Origin: Blasia pusilla
Lineage: Eukaryota > Marchantiophyta > Marchantiopsida > Blasiales
Reading direction: 5' to 3'
DNA length: 64,000 nt
Assembly: GCA_050084515.1 (NCBI GenBank)
Contig: CM114271.1
Coordinates: 52,514,001 to 52,578,000, forward strand
Positions 47,541-60,277 of this stretch are shown here, piece after piece. The position numbers and the translations under genes were made by a program. A model generated the notes under the pieces. It ran no database searches. It saw nothing but the letters and a program-made list of their open reading frames with translations, and was not told where the DNA came from. Numbering within the stretch: the first letter of the stretch is position 1; every line of letters begins with the position of its first letter.

Positions 47541-49052
47541 GTGACATGGAGTGGAGTGAGATACCGAGGGGTTACCAGTGAGGAGCTACCTCGACATCCA
47601 TCCGTGGCTGGATCATCATCACTAGACACTGGGTCGGGTGACGAGATTGTAGACAGAGACAGTAGTACTTGGCAGGAGATGGATGACATGGGCCATCGGG
47701 GCATGCGTCGTTTCTCGGGTGCAGTGGGCACCATCGACTTAGATGATTTTATCCATGAGTTTGACACGTGATGCGACTTCCAGGAGATACGGACCCCGAC
47801 ACAGTTCAACCCTTTCATGGCATGGAAGGGGTTGTTCCAACACTTGGAGGGTCCTCTGATGGATGATTATATGGAGTTTTGATCACTATATTCAGTAGAG
47901 ATTGATGCCTGGAGGATGTATTGGGCTCAAGGGTATGTGTCCATTAGTGGTCGCAAGGCATATGATGGGATTGTGAGAGGAGAGAGACCCACACCATCAG
48001 CCCGGAGACTAGATGGAGAGGAGGGCAGTGAGACAGGCGATGTGGCAGAGACCTCTGGTGGTAGAGGGCCACCCAGCTTCAGCCCCACAGTGGAGATCTT
48101 TCGACAATTGGGGAAGAGCTACCAGGGCGTACACACCGACAAGCTGAAGAGTCTACAGGATTTTCAACGACGATCGGGTGAGAGTCTGAGAGAGGCATTC
48201 ACACGCATGAGGAGGCTCATCATTGCTACGTATGGAATGACTGAGGCGTAGTCAATCCAGTATTGGTACGGGCATCTGGACCAAGAACTATGGAGGAGAG
48301 TCCAAGATGCGGTGCTGATTCACACAACGAAGCCCACATTGAAGGTGGTCTTTGACTTGTCTGAGCGTATTGAGCTCAACATGAGTGAGGAGCAGGTAGT
48401 GACCGCTGGATTTTCTCGAGAGTCGACGGGTCCACGAGCGACGGTGATCCCACAAGTGCCACAGCGAGCACCAGTACCACGGGAGCGGGCCAGTGTGCCC
48501 AGAGAGCAGGGCGGGTACCGTGTGCCTATGAGGCAAGGACCCGTACCTACATATGTTGCCCAGCAGGGACCGATGTGGTCTTGTTGGACGTGTGGAGGGG
48601 TCCATAGGCAGAGAGACTGTCCACAGCATGGGAGAGGACCACCAGCGCCTCCGATTGCTCAGGAGCCACAGAGGATGGTCCCACCACAGCACCAGTGTGA
48701 CTATTGCCACAGATATGGTCACACTAGGGATAGATGTTTTGACCTTCGCCGAGGGGCATGTCCAGAGGTAGGCCAAGGGCTTGGGGGCGGTCATCCTGGA
48801 GGAGGTCGGGGAGTTCTTCTTGGACGTGGTGGTAGAGGACCATCACCAGCCAGAGGAGATGGAGCAGGAGCACCAAAGCCGACACTTCTCTCACGCATCG
48901 ATCAGTTGGAGCAGAGGATTGCTGCCATGATGATGATGCAGCTTAGGGAAGGCACGGAGCTACGAGCAGCTAGTGTTACTCCAGCTTCTACCTCTTACCC
49001 TGACCCGGGTGAGGATCTCGCCAATATGGGATTTATGTGTAGTGAAGCCTAG
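47541..49052 (+). pseudogene. Gag of element 2, three in-frame stops
   Basis: A single reading frame that aligns throughout with the element 1 gag. It is interrupted by TGA at 47769-47771 (Trp codon in element 1), TGA near 47880 and TAG at 48249-48251 (CAG in element 1). The capsid-like part has SLQDFQRRSGESLREAF. Two zinc knuckles follow, C-x2-C-x3-H-x4-C (CWTCGGVHRQRDC) and C-x2-C-x4-H-x4-C (CDYCHRYGHTRDRC), with a Gly/Arg-rich tail. It lacks the 14-bp tandem repeat found after the gag of element 1. Confidence 0.82.
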
Positions 49053-49183
49053 GTTGAGGCAGCTGTAGTGGTGACTCGGGGTGCTGCGAGAGGCACCGAG
49101 CCATCAAGAGGTGGAGTTGAGATTGACCCACCAGAGGGGACCGATGGGCGGCAGGCCATGCCAGGGTTCCACAATCATTCACA

Positions 49184-50330
49184 TTGTCGGAGGCACTACA
49201 CACACCATCGATGGTGCCTCGACAACCATCAGTGCCTACAGCTCACGCAGCTACGTCGACGTCACGAGGAGTTGGAGTGACAACTCCTATGCCGGCTCGA
49301 GTGGAGTCAGTGTCGACCATAGTGTTGGAGGTGGCCACTAGAGTGAGTCAGACTCCACTATTTTCCGCCATAGAGTTGGCGACGTTGGGAGTTGGACCAA
49401 CTGAAGCGTTCTGGTTGGCCACCGCGTTGTGTGAGCGTGGAGAGATGAATGCTTCTTGTTCAGAGGTAGTTGAGGAGGTGGTGGACTTGCCCTCAGAGCC
49501 GGTGCTCGTGACGTTCCCCACCAAGTTATGGCATGCGGCGGCGGCAAAGTTGGTAGATATGCCAGCTCGACCGGCCATAGAGCGAGCAGTGGTGACACCT
49601 AGAGTAGTGTTACTGGATAACCGAGTTGGAGTATTTCACGTGGTTAGTCCCACGGGGACAGTATACCACCCGCAGCGCGTCCTACTTGATTCGGGAGTGC
49701 AACCCTCGATGTTAGGGAAGGCGGCGTGTTTAGCGTTGGGGTTACGGGAGGCCAACATTGAGCCTTGTCCCTTCCAGATACAGACCTTGATTGGGGGCGT
49801 GTCACCCACGCAGTCTATGACTCAACAAGAGAGAGTTGTCAGAGTCCAACTAGAGCATGAGACGAATAGTGCTATGGTGCGCACACGTGCGATTACGACA
49901 CCAGTTGAGTCGTACAATGTGTTGGTGGGGAGTACAGTGTTATATCCGCTAGGATTCATCCTTGACTTCTGGGAGGAGACCATTGCTTATCGGCGAGGAT
50001 GGCGGTCAGGTGACGGCCGGATGAGTCAGTTACCCGTGCAGTTTGCGGGACGAGATGGTCGATCACGAGGCGAGTCTATGACCACGTTGGCGGCTTTCAC
50101 AGGTAGTGTTAGCTGGCCAGGAGAGTTGTTGGAGGGGAACACACATGCAGAGGATGTCCCAGTAGCCGATAGTCCCACGGAGAGAGAGGCCATGGCGGGT
50201 GTCTCTTCCCATGTTGGCGAGACCTCTTCCCCATTGTGGGATACGACTCCAGAGCTACAGAGGAGTGTCGACGACCTCGTGAGGCAGGCGTGGAGTCATG
50301 CTTTTATCCCAAAGCAGCGAGAGTCACGTG
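49184..50330 (+). CDS. Retropepsin region of element 2 pol
   Basis: The N-terminal part of a 484-codon open frame. An aspartic protease active site LLDSG lies at about 49685-49699 (DSG in place of the common DTG), followed by MLGKAACLALGL. The second conserved strand is YNVLVGSTVLYPLGF at about 49914-49958. It would process the Gag-Pol polyprotein. The frame runs on without break into the methyltransferase, showing that the two are one polyprotein. The exact protease C-terminus and any cleavage sites cannot be seen. Confidence 0.7.
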
Positions 50331-50337
50331 GCGATCG

Positions 50338-51553
50338 GGCCATTGGAGTGGAGATGTTGACCCCACTGGATACCACATCCGTTGTATGGCAGTGCCTAGA
50401 GGAGGGTGTTAGGGTGTTACATCTCTTCAGAGGGATTAGCACCGGATTGGCTGCAATATTGCAGGCGGGCATACAGGTGCATCAGTATCTTTATGTGGAG
50501 ATAGATGAGACCGCGCGGCGTGTATCATTACGTCACATGGCGAGATTGGTCCAGAGGTATCCTGAGTTGTTGCCGGTATCTGCAGTACGGGGATATCAGC
50601 ATACGCTACCGACCGACATCTCTTTGGTGGGGGCGTAGGATCTGGATAGAGTTGGCACCATTCATTTGGTGATTGCTGGATGGCCATGTTAGGGTCATTC
50701 ATTAGCTGGCCGAGGATTTGGATTGCACGATCCGAGGTCAGGGATGTTTTGGGAGATGCTGCGAGTAGTACGACACTTACAGGAGAGTCAGATATGTTCT
50801 CCAGCGTACATTTTGGAGAACGTGCCGTTGTTGGGAGACACTCGTGCACGTGTGATGATGAGTGTACATCAAGTGAGGTCTTGGTTCGGACCTGCTGTGT
50901 TGTTAGATGCAGCGGAAGTTGGGTGACGTGCCCATCGTCCACGACTGTGGTGGACGAACCTGATACCATCAGAGGTACTGAGTCGAGCATACGGTGGAGT
51001 CCAGAGAGCACCACATCTCACAGTGGATGCTATTTTGGGCTCAGGGCGTCGATTTCAGGTGGTGACACGGGATGATAGACCACCGTTGGCCATGGCCAGT
51101 AGGGTGGGGGAGTTGAGGGCAGCCTTACCTACGTTGGTGAGCTTCCCAATAACCCATGCCTTTCGTCAAAGAGGGCCAGGCATGATTTGGGATGAGGTGA
51201 CCGGAGCATTGGAGGAGCCTATAGCAAATGAGCGTGAACGTGCCATGGGGTTCGCTACCGATACTACGGCGGTGCCAGGGATGACTGAGGAATCCCGGAG
51301 AGAGGTGTTGGGGCATGCGATGGACCTCAACTGTCTCACATGGATAGTCAGCCTAGGTATGGCTGAGCAGAGACGGATGCGAGTGTCATCCATGCCGTCA
51401 CGTCCACGAGTTGGACCATTGCCTACAGGGTCTGTACAGGCATTGGCTCGGGGCGAGACGAGGAGAGAAAGGCATCCATGGACTTCCTGGAACGTCGTTC
51501 GAGCAGAGAGTGCGAAGGCGGCTAGAGTAGCACATATTCATTTTTGGATGTAG
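50338..51553 (+). pseudogene. DNMT3-like cytosine-5 DNA methyltransferase of element 2
   Basis: The same frame as the protease, with three in-frame stops: TAG 50636-50638 and TAG 50690-50692 (both CAG in element 1), and TGA 50924-50926. Motif I VLHLFRGISTG lies at about 50413-50447, YLYVEIDETARRV is motif II, motif IV reads AGWPC then a stop where element 1 has CAG, then GHSLAGRG. Motif VI is ENVP; RAHRPRLWWTN is the motif VIII-like block; the C-terminal ERERAMGF and LGHAMDLNCLTW match motifs IX-X. The catalytic Cys codon (tgt 50687-50689) is kept here, unlike in element 1. Unrotated motif order and the block before RAHR point to the DNMT3 lineage, though PCQ resembles the DNMT1/CMT form. The two copies are clearly one gene in different states of decay. 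Confidence 0.87.
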
Positions 51554-51759
51554 AGCATGGTGTAGGAGGTCAGAGTGGAGTGGTTGTTGCAGAGGTGGCT
51601 AGGGTTGCTACATAGCAACCAAAGCCGGAGGTTACGTCCTCTCCGAGTGAGGTCACGATGGAGACTTGGGAGTCTGGGATAGGTCTCAAGTTGATAGGAG
51701 GAGAGCGACGGTGAGTTCATAGGTTTCTGAGAGGGCATGTCAGTTGTTTTGCCTTTAGT

Positions 51760-52151
51760 ATGAGAGACTTCGGTACGCTGAAGGGTCCCGGGATACGGAT
51801 TGAGTTGGCTAGTGATACGCCCATCTTTCGTCGACCCTACAGGTATTCTGATATGGAGCGAGCCTTGATTCAGAGAAGGAGTCAGGACTTGTTGGAGGCA
51901 GGACTTGTGGAGTTATCACATGGGGAGTATGCATCTGCAACAGTCATGCCGGCGAAGAAGGATATGTATGGCAATTGGACGGATAGGCGGATGTGTGGAG
52001 ATTACCGTCCTATCAACCGACAGACAAGATCAGATCGGTACGCCATGCCTACTTTTGAGGAGATCTTTGATGCGGTAGGGCATGCAAAGATCTTCAGTAC
52101 TTTAGATCTCCGTGTTGGCTATCATCAGCTTCCTATCAGGTTGGAGGACAT
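51760..52151 (+). pseudogene. Reverse transcriptase N-terminal part of element 2, cut by insertion
   Basis: FRRPYRYSDMERALI, GEYASATVMPAKKD, MCGDYRPINRQT and STLDLRVGYHQLP follow the Ty3/gypsy reverse transcriptase up to the start of the palm. At about 52151 the sequence leaves the family and enters inserted DNA, so the YxDD box is missing. The frame differs from the methyltransferase frame, so a frameshift lies between 51.55 and 51.76 kb. Confidence 0.8.
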
Positions 52152-53502
52152 TGTCATGCGCCTACTCTCCTTGAACGTTAACCTTGTTTGTTGTGGAAGC
52201 GTGCGTTTAGTAGGTCACGCTCTCAACGCTGATCTGCATCCAAACACGAACTTCGGTTAGTCGGGTCTTGGATCAATCAGCGGGATTACTTTCTGAGTTC
52301 TCGTCTTGGACTCTCTTCAAGCTCAACCTTCCTAGTTTCGCGGTTTCCAACACGGGCAAGTCTTGAAAGACTTGGGACAGACTTTCTGGTCGGTTCACAA
52401 ACCTGAAACGGCGTTTCGCGCCTAGCGATTCCAACTGTCCGATGAACATCCAATGAGTTCCTCACCAAGACTTGCACGAAGTAAATCTCGGGTTGGAATC
52501 CAAGTGTGGCGTACAAAGTCCACTCCCTTGGATCAGGTTTGGGTTTCGGGTTTCCGCGCCAAACTCCGTTCCATCCGTGCCTCAAACGCCGTTTGGCGCC
52601 CAAAGTGGGGTTTCGTTTCCCGAGACATCTCAGAGAAGGTACTCCCCTTACTAGTACTTCTGGGGATCTCCGGGGGCCCCCTACATTTAGGGAAAGACAC
52701 CCGGGCCTCTCCAATTGGCCCTCAACCCGATTGCTCTCTCAATCGTTTTCGGACACCCTCATAGGCCCTTATGATCATAACCAATTGTTTGGTTATGAGG
52801 GTCGCGACACTCACCCCTCCTTAGAAGGTTGATGTCCTCATCAACGCAAACCTTATTGATGTTAAGTTCTGGGAAGCCAACCCCTTAACACAGAATTGCG
52901 TTCTGGTAGCTAACCCGCAATTCTTCTTTTTGGCTTAAGTCTTAGGTTGTCGCTTGCAGCACTTAGACTTATTAGCTTCTGCTTTCTGATGAGCCTAGAC
53001 TAGTTCTGCTGAACTAATCTAACTATCAAAATAAGCTCACTAAGTCTGCAACCTAACACTTCACTCACTATTTGTAAACAACCGCCTGTCTACCTAGCCA
53101 ACTCGTACTACTTTTGGGTCACCTGTACTCCACCTAGGCGCGTCACTAAGTTCAGTCATGAAACATGAATGAGATCACCACAAACCCCAAGACAGACTCA
53201 TCTGCCCCGCCGACGTTAGGGCGAGCCCAAATGCTAGTACTTCAACACTTGGTCCTGATCTAGATGCCTTATCTGAATACAAGCTCTCACCTCAAATACT
53301 CATTGTTTGGTCTCCTTGACTTACATCCTAAGCATATGAAGAACTACTCATTGCCTTGCACAACCAAACTCAAAATTACAATACAAGCATCGAATCTCTA
53401 AATCCATGTCTTCTTTATTGCAACAACTAAACCTTTCTAGTTACAACGGGTTATCGGCCCAAGCTTTCCGGTCACAAGTTATGTCCATTGCTACACCATG
53501 TA

Positions 53503-54356
53503 CTAACGCACGTGCCTTTCTTGCATCCATCTGAAGTCACGCAATGCTTCTTGCGCATGTTTTAGATCCGCCTCCGCAATCCAAGTCGCCTCTTTCACAT
53601 GATAGCCTTTCCACTTGACCAAGTACTCGTACTTGGTGGCCCTACGTCTGGAACGCAGAATGGTCTCAACCTCGAACTCTGGTTCCTCATTTCTGATGAC
53701 CGGTTGTGGTCTCAACATCCTCCTTTGCTCCGGACGCACATTGTCTTGAAGATACTTCTTTAATAATGACACATGGAAAGTCGGGTGAATCTTGAACTCG
53801 TTTGGCAACTCCAACGTGTATACATCCTCAAACGGCTTTGCCTTGATCACATACGGTCCAGCATACTTGGCTGAAAATTTTGCGGACAATTCCTTCGGAA
53901 GAGTGAGATTCTTAACACTCAACCACACTTGTTCCCCAACTTGGAAACTCACTTGGCGCCGACTTTTGTTAGCATGCTTTACGTACCTTAGTTGAGCCTT
54001 GGCGAGACTTTCTCTCGCTCGCTCTTGTCGTTCCTGCATTTCCACTAACAAACATTCCGCCGTTGCTTTGACGAGTGTGTGTCGATGGCGTATTGCCCTT
54101 GAAAGAGCTAAGTCAAGAGGCCCTTTCGGTTCTCTTTGATACGCGGAAGAAACGGAGATTCTCGGTTGCGAGAATCTTAGTCGAGTTGTAACAATACTCA
54201 GCCATACTTAACCACTTGGCCCAATCTCTTTGGTCCGCACTCATGTAATTCCGTAAGTATTGGTTTACGACCGAGTTTACTTTTTTCCGTTTGCCCATCC
54301 GTTTGAGGATGGAAGGCGTACTAAAGCTGAGTTTGGTCGGACCTTGAATAGATGTT
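53503..54356 (-). pseudogene. Chromovirus integrase C-terminus and chromodomain
   Basis: Two further frames (54511-54113 and 54051-53503) continue the integrase (RDWAKWLSMAEYCYNSTK) and its C-terminal part (QVSFQVGEQVWLSVKNL, HPTFHVSLLKKY). They end in a chromodomain: FEVETILRSRRR, EYLVKWKGY and TWIAEADL carry the aromatic positions of a methyl-lysine reader. This makes the element a plant chromovirus. The contrast with the PHD finger of elements 1 and 2 is direct, because both sit in the same place after integrase. Confidence 0.85.
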
Positions 54357-57300
54357 TCAAAAGGCCGGTAAACTTCGAACCCGATCGGACACAATGCTCC
54401 TAGGCAATCCCTGCGCACGCCACCAACCATCCAGGAATAGTCGGGAAGTCGTGTAGGCCGTCGTAGACTCTCTCGTCGGCACAAACCTCCCCAACTTGCT
54501 AAACCGATCAACTATCACAAGTATAGCGTTGTATCCCTCAGATTCTGGAAGACTCGTAATGAAATCCATGCTAATGCTTTGCAAAGGTCCCTCCGGGATT
54601 GGCAAAGGATGAAGTAAGCCTTGTTTCTTCGCATAAGAAACGCGGTTCGCCTGGCAGGTCACGCATGTTTTCACATATTGAGCAACATCTTCCTTCATGT
54701 TGGGCCAGAAGAACCTCTTAGACAAAACAGAAAGAGTGGATTTCTCCCCTTTGTGTCCCGCCAAAGGTCCATCATGACATTCCACAAACACCTTGGTCCG
54801 TAGCTTGCCTTGGCCTACATAGATCCTGCTCTGCTTAAACCTTAGCAAGCCGTGTCTCAAACTCAGATTGGCCACCTTCTCGCCCCGCTTTAACTTCCCA
54901 AGGTACTCCTTCGCTTGCGCATCCTTCATGTATCCTTCACAAATCCTTCTTTCCAGGTCTGTTTCATTAGGGAACATTGCTCTCAACACTTGTGTCGTCG
55001 ATGGCATGTGTTCATCCCTGCGACTTAACGCATCTGGAATGACATTGTCTTTCCCCGGCTTGTGGATTAGCTCCACATTCATCAACGCCAAGGTATCATG
55101 CCACCGAAGTTGTTTTGGTGTCACGCGATCCTGGGTCTCAAAATACTTGAGCGATATGTTATCGGTGAATAATCGAGTCTTGTGAAGTCCCAAATAGTGA
55201 CGCCACTTCCTCAAGCAATGAACCACCGCAAACAACTCTTTCTCATGAGTAGGCCATCTCCTTTTGGTGTCGCTAAGCTTCTTGCTTTCGTATGCTACAG
55301 GTCTCCCTTTTTGCACTTACATTCCTGCAATTGCGAAATCACTAGCATCTGTGTGCACCTCGAACGGTTGTTCAAACTCCGCGATTTGAATCGGGTTCTG
55401 CGAGAGGATCTCTTTGACTCGATTGAACGCTTTATCCACTTCCTCGGTCCATGTAGTATTGGAAAACTTTGCGGTCCAATCCGTGAGAGGTTTCACTATG
55501 CCCGAAAAGTTCTAAACGTATATCCGGTAAAACTGGACAGCTCCTATGAACCTTCTCATCCCCTTCACCGTGGAAGGCGGTTCCCTTTCGGCAATCGCGC
55601 TTACCTTTTCCATGTCTGGACTCACTCCATCCGCACTAACCACATGCCCCAAGAACTTGATCTTCGTCAAACCGAACTCACGCTTATCCGCATTCGCATA
55701 CAGCTTGTTCGCCCTAAGTTTCTCAAACACCGTCTTCAAATGTCGAGCGTGCTCCTCTAGTGTTTTCGAATAGATGAGTATGTCATCTATATAGATGATC
55801 ACAAACTCATCCGTCTCCTTGTGAAAGATGGAGTTCATCAAAGTGGTGAACGTCGGAGGCGCATTACAAAGACCGAAAGGCATTACTACAAACTCGAACG
55901 AACCGTATCTCGTTCTACACGCAGTCTTCTCTACATCCGCTTCGGCAATCCGAATCTGATAATATCCTGATTTCAGGTCAATCCGGATGAAATACTTGGC
56001 ACCCAAAAATTGATCAAAGAGGTCATCCATCCTTGGTAGAGGATAGTTATTCCTTACCGTCACTTTATTCAGCGCCCGATAATCAACACAGAGTCTCAAC
56101 TTCCCATGCTTCTTCTTTACAAAGAGGACGGGCGCCCCATAAGGTGACTTGCTTGTTCGGATGTAACCCCTATCTAGGAGTCCACCCAACTGTTTCTTCA
56201 ACTCAGCAAGTTCCTCTTGATTCAACCTATATGGTGCCTTTGAAGGTGATTGAGATCCTGGTATCACCTCAATCTTATGATCAACCGCCCTATGTGGTGG
56301 CAACTCAGTCGGAAGCTCCTTAGTCAACACATCTTCAAATTCTTTCACAACTCTCTTGAGTGTTTCAGGGATTCCCCTTGAAGCTGAGTTCTGATCTCTG
56401 CATCTCGCGCTTGCATCATCCTCTACTCGTCTCATCAAGCAAAGGAATCCTTCCTCTAACTCGGCCAAACTCGTCCTCGTGATGGCGTTCACCAACTCCG
56501 TCTTTCTAGGCACCTCACGAACCAATCTGACATCCGTCCGTTTGCCGTTAACCAAGACGCTCAACCTCAAAGGTCTCCGCCTTAGTTCCACCTCATACGC
56601 ATCCAAGAACGTGTTCCCCAAGACTCCGTCGATACCGTCCATCTCGCAAACTGTAAAATTCTCCTTCAACTCAAATACTCCGCATCTCACAACTAGCCCT
56701 AAAACCAGATCTGATGTCTGATGGGACTTGCCTCCCGTGAATCCTACCCTAATGGGTTCATCCGCCTTGGTGGTTGGCAATCCCAACATTTTTATGATTC
56801 TCGGACTCAAGAATGAGTGCGAAGCACCTGTATCAACGAGCAACATCACATCACGATTAGCGATCTTGGATCCTAGGTAAACTAAATTGGGCGTTCTCTT
56901 GGTGACTTGTAGAGATGTATCTAGATCTCCCTCCGATAAATGCTTAGCGGCAAACGCAATCATACTCGGTTTACTAACCTTGGGCATAACACATTCCTTA
57001 GCCATATGTCCGGGTTCGCCACAATTGTAGCAAATCACTTTGGCATTCGTTGACTTCGTAAACGGTGGCCCCTTTGGCTTCGCGTTGAGTTCCACTCGTT
57101 TCGCCGCTGGGGCGAGAGACCCTCCATGGTCACGCTCACCCCCATTCCAAACCCTCTTGGATGTCCCTTTGTTCTTCTGTAACTTAGAAAAACTTTTTGT
57201 CTCAAAGGGTTTCGGGTGTTGGACTTCATCGTCCCCAATCCGCTCGGCTAGTCTCAAGAGATCCGCGCACGTCTCTGGGATGTGAGGCATACGAAAGAGA

Positions 57301-57443
57301 GCCTTCTCGGCACTCGGTTTGAGCCCACTTAGGAAGATCACCTTTTTAGTATGTTCATCCGTGGAAAGTGCACTCATGAGCGCACTAAACTCTCGCACAT
57401 AAGCGCCAAGTGATCCACTTTGGCGCAACCTCACCACCTCCAT
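54357..57443 (-). pseudogene. Chromovirus gag(C-term)-pro-RT-RH-integrase
   Basis: Read from 57443: end of gag with one zinc knuckle CYNCGEPGHMAKEC (residues 138-151), protease VDTGASHS (203-210), then reverse transcriptase with SPYGAPVLFVKKKHGKLRLC and the catalytic YIDDILIYS near 55.79 kb. An in-frame TAG lies at 55512-55514 and a TAA at 55317-55319; the same frame then continues with RNase H (KGRPVAYESKKLS, LFTDNISLKYF), the integrase HHCC segment (CHDGPLAGHKG ... CVTCQANR) and the first part of the core (SMDFITSLP, IVSD). The frame is lost at about 54357. The catalytic motifs visible are otherwise intact, so this copy is younger than the host element or less decayed. Confidence 0.85.
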
Positions 57444-58637
57444 GCGTTCTTATTTGTCCCGAATGCATCTCGGAGCTCAACGTTATGGTCCTAAACACAG
57501 TCAGATTCTCCCAAACGCTAGTCGTGTTCCAAACTGGTTCTCACCTCTTTGGCAACCAACCTCCCAAGACTCAACTCACCTCAAGTCTCGGCTCGCGTTT
57601 GGTCTAGGTTTCCTGGTCGCGACCACTAACGCATGAAACACACAACTCTGTTCCGCATTTCGTCTCTTAGACTTTTCCAAGAGACTCTTCCAAACGCCTC
57701 TCCAAAGCGCAAACCTCGCAGCGTGAGTTCCTTTGAGTTCTGATGTTTCGCTTGGCGCGTATTTGGTGTTGTTTGGTTATGAGGGTTGCGACAGACAGGG
57801 AGATGTCATGCGCATACATATCGCTATACAACATACATCGCTGGTCACATCTACACCACACAACACCGATCTTCCCCACACACAGGTCAATCCACACATT
57901 TACAAAAATCAACTCATACATATACATGGAGATCACACAACAAAAATAAAGAGTAGTAAAAACGGCACACCCGGCCTAAAACTCCACTCCTCAATCTACA
58001 TCGGCATATCGAGCCTCGTCCACCTTGTGCTATCAAGGAATCCGGACGCTAGCACCCTAGTCCTATCTCACACACATACAAGGGAGGTGCTCCAACGGCC
58101 CACCATGAGAAAGATGGCTTAGGAAAGCCATCTTCCTCTCTTATATAGGGTTGGGAAGAGCCAAAAGGCTCTTCCCCTAAAAATAGCCCTTCCCTTGGTA
58201 ACCTACGCGCACAAGTTACCAGGGGCGAGTGACCTGGTCAACAAGTCACCCGGCTGTAAAAGACCTCAACATGAAAGTTGTTAGAAACAACGTTCCTGAC
58301 ACAATGGACCTATCCTCAACCTCATCCGACACCGTGGGACAAAGTTACACTCAAGATAGTCCGCTGGCTCCTACGCCCTATCCATGATAGATCTCGACCT
58401 ATCGGCTACTCAGATGTGACAGTTGTTGTGCGCATACATATCGCTACATAATATACATCGCTGGTCACATCTACACCATACAACACCGATCTTCCCCACA
58501 CACGGGTCGATCCACACATGTACAAAAATAAACTCATACATATACATGGAGATCACACAACCGCCCCCCTAGCTGGCAGTTGGATCCCCCCAACTCGAGA
58601 TAGAAAATATCACATCTCTCTAACATGACCTACTACT

Positions 58638-58931
58638 CTATACACATCTCAGACACATCCATCGTCCCGTGGGAACCACATCAAGAGGGGGGGTCAGACA
58701 TGACATATGCCACCCTCGAGAACAACCATCACATACCAAAATGGTGGTTGCACCCCTCGTAGATCCACACAACATACACCGCAAGCCTGCAGATACCACT
58801 ACCAAGCTCGGATCCACCGTCCCATCTACGTTCGGAAGATGACATGGTGCACAATTGCGCACATGATCCTTCCAAACCATAAAATCCCGTCCCTCCAACA
58901 TGAGGACTCCGTTCGGTAATACCTCGCGCAC
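58638..58931 (-). CDS. PHD finger in the inverted arm
   Basis: An intact 97-codon frame: CMLCG, LVCDGC, GWHMSC, MCLRC form the C4HC3 set. It is the best-preserved PHD copy of the element 2 family. It reads downstream of the integrase TAG and could be expressed only by readthrough or separate translation. Confidence 0.82.
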   Translation of the reverse strand: MREVLPNGVLMLEGRDFMVWKDHVRNCAPCHLPNVDGTVDPSLVVVSAGLRCMLCGSTRGATTILVCDGCSRGWHMSCLTPPLDVVPTGRWMCLRCV

Positions 58932-58979
58932 ACGTAGGATCGTGCGCCCTGCAGTGACATCTAGCGTCGTGGGTGGTGC

Positions 58980-59804
58980 CTAATGTAAATACACGTAATC
59001 TCTAGGATGAAACCTCCTAATCCCTGGACGATAACCTCCTCCACGAATGGTCACGTACCTCAATGTATCTCTATGCTCGGCAATAGCTAAGTTCTCAAAG
59101 GCCATAGGCATAACTCTACGAAAAACTTCTGCCCTCTGAGAACATGCTTGTACCCAAACATCTAGATCATCAAGATCTAACACCTCCGCCATGTCACGTC
59201 GAATCGCTGCAGGTAAATCTGGCTCTCTCCCAAAGAGCAAAAAGTACGGTGAAAACGACGCCAAGGATGCCTGCCGACTAAAGCGATAACCCATAGCCAA
59301 CCATGGCAACTCTAGGTCCCACTCCCTCAACTGTCCCCGTTGCAAGCCATACTTGCGCAATCCTCTCTTCACCGTCTGTACCACTCTCTCCGCCAACCCA
59401 TCCGCCTCAGGATGATCTCAGGATGTGGTGCGGTGATCTATCAGCGCCTCATCACACAAGGCATGAAACTCTCCCCTGAACTCGGTACCCTGGTCAGTCA
59501 ACACCTCCGCCGGTGCACCAAAGTGACTAAGCACACGATCTAGAAATGCATAAGTTGTTCCCTTGCTTGCCTTGTCTGGTAGTGCCACCAACTCTATCCA
59601 CTTGGAGAAATGCTCCACCATGACCAACACGTATCTATGATGACGCCCCGTCAATGGCAAAGGTCCCGCAAAGTCTAAACTCCACTGATAACCTAAACCC
59701 ATAATCGGCAAAAGATGTAACTGCGGAGTGGGAGCATTGAAGGATGCTCGCACTCTGTCACATACCATACATCTGGCCACAAACTGCTGTACCCGAGTAT
59801 GCAT
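58980..59804 (-). pseudogene. Integrase in the inverted arm
   Basis: Frames 59804-59418 and 59396-58980 are one integrase separated by a stop (TGA, about 59415-59417). The zinc-segment end FVARCMVCDRVRA is followed by core residues SLDFAGPL, VLTDQGTEF and ADGLAERVVQTVKRGL (D, D, E). The C-terminal domain ends YVYLH before a TAG at 58980-58982. The 138-residue distal part differs from the plus-strand arm (60581-60997) at one residue (Arg versus Cys). Confidence 0.82.
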
Positions 59805-60277
59805 GTTGTGCCACCAATACTAAACCTGGAGTAAGTTGTAAGTACGCTTTACTCCGAAATGTCCCAACTCCTCGTGGGCATGTCGCACTACACGTGCTCG
59901 CTGGGAAGGATGAGGTACTACTCGTATCCTACCATCTCCCCATACCCGCAAAATGTGAGTCCCCTCCCACCTGAACCTCTTGGCTCTCTATAGGATCCGA
60001 TCCCGCTCCCTAGCACTCACTGTACTCGCAATTACGCCAGTGCGCAAGAACTCCACAACCTCCACGTCGTCATGGATATCACGACCACCAGTCGCCTCCT
60101 CACTAACCTCCGGATCCAAAGACTCATCATCCAACCCCACCACTAGAGTCATCACCTGTGGCTGACCTGCCATAGTCAACCAACAAAGATAGGCAGATGC
60201 ATGCCAAGCGGGCACCATCTCCTCATCACTCTCTCCGTGCCATCGAGCTCCTGTGTCGTCTCTCTGACTCGGACATG

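Larger units (their letters stand above)
52152..57793 (-). mobile_element. Chromodomain Ty3/gypsy element (chromovirus) nested in element 2
   Basis: Minus-strand element. The LTR starts TGTCGC(G/A)ACCCTCATAACC at 57793 and again at about 52813; the 3' LTR therefore covers about 52152-52813 and is preceded by a purine tract (aaggaggggtgag on the minus strand). The 5' LTR side is short or strongly diverged, and the N-terminal part of gag is missing, so the 5' region has suffered a deletion. Coding order is gag remnant, protease, reverse transcriptase, RNase H, integrase, chromodomain. The 10-mer TGTCATGCGC occurs at 52152-52161 and 57804-57813, but a clean 5-bp target duplication was not found. 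Confidence 0.8.
57804..60277 (-). mobile_element. Inverted copy of the element 2 distal part
   Basis: Read on the minus strand from 60277: RNase H-integrase linker (NPCPSQRDDTGARWHGESDE), integrase, PHD finger, purine tract, block B (58560-58422), block A (58421-57942), block B (57941-57804). The terminus GCGCATGACA abuts 10 nt of filler (57794-57803) next to the chromovirus LTR. The left arm joins the plus-strand copy head to head near 60272-60278 through shared atgggtt. It is either a second element in opposite orientation or an inverted duplication. Confidence 0.8.
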
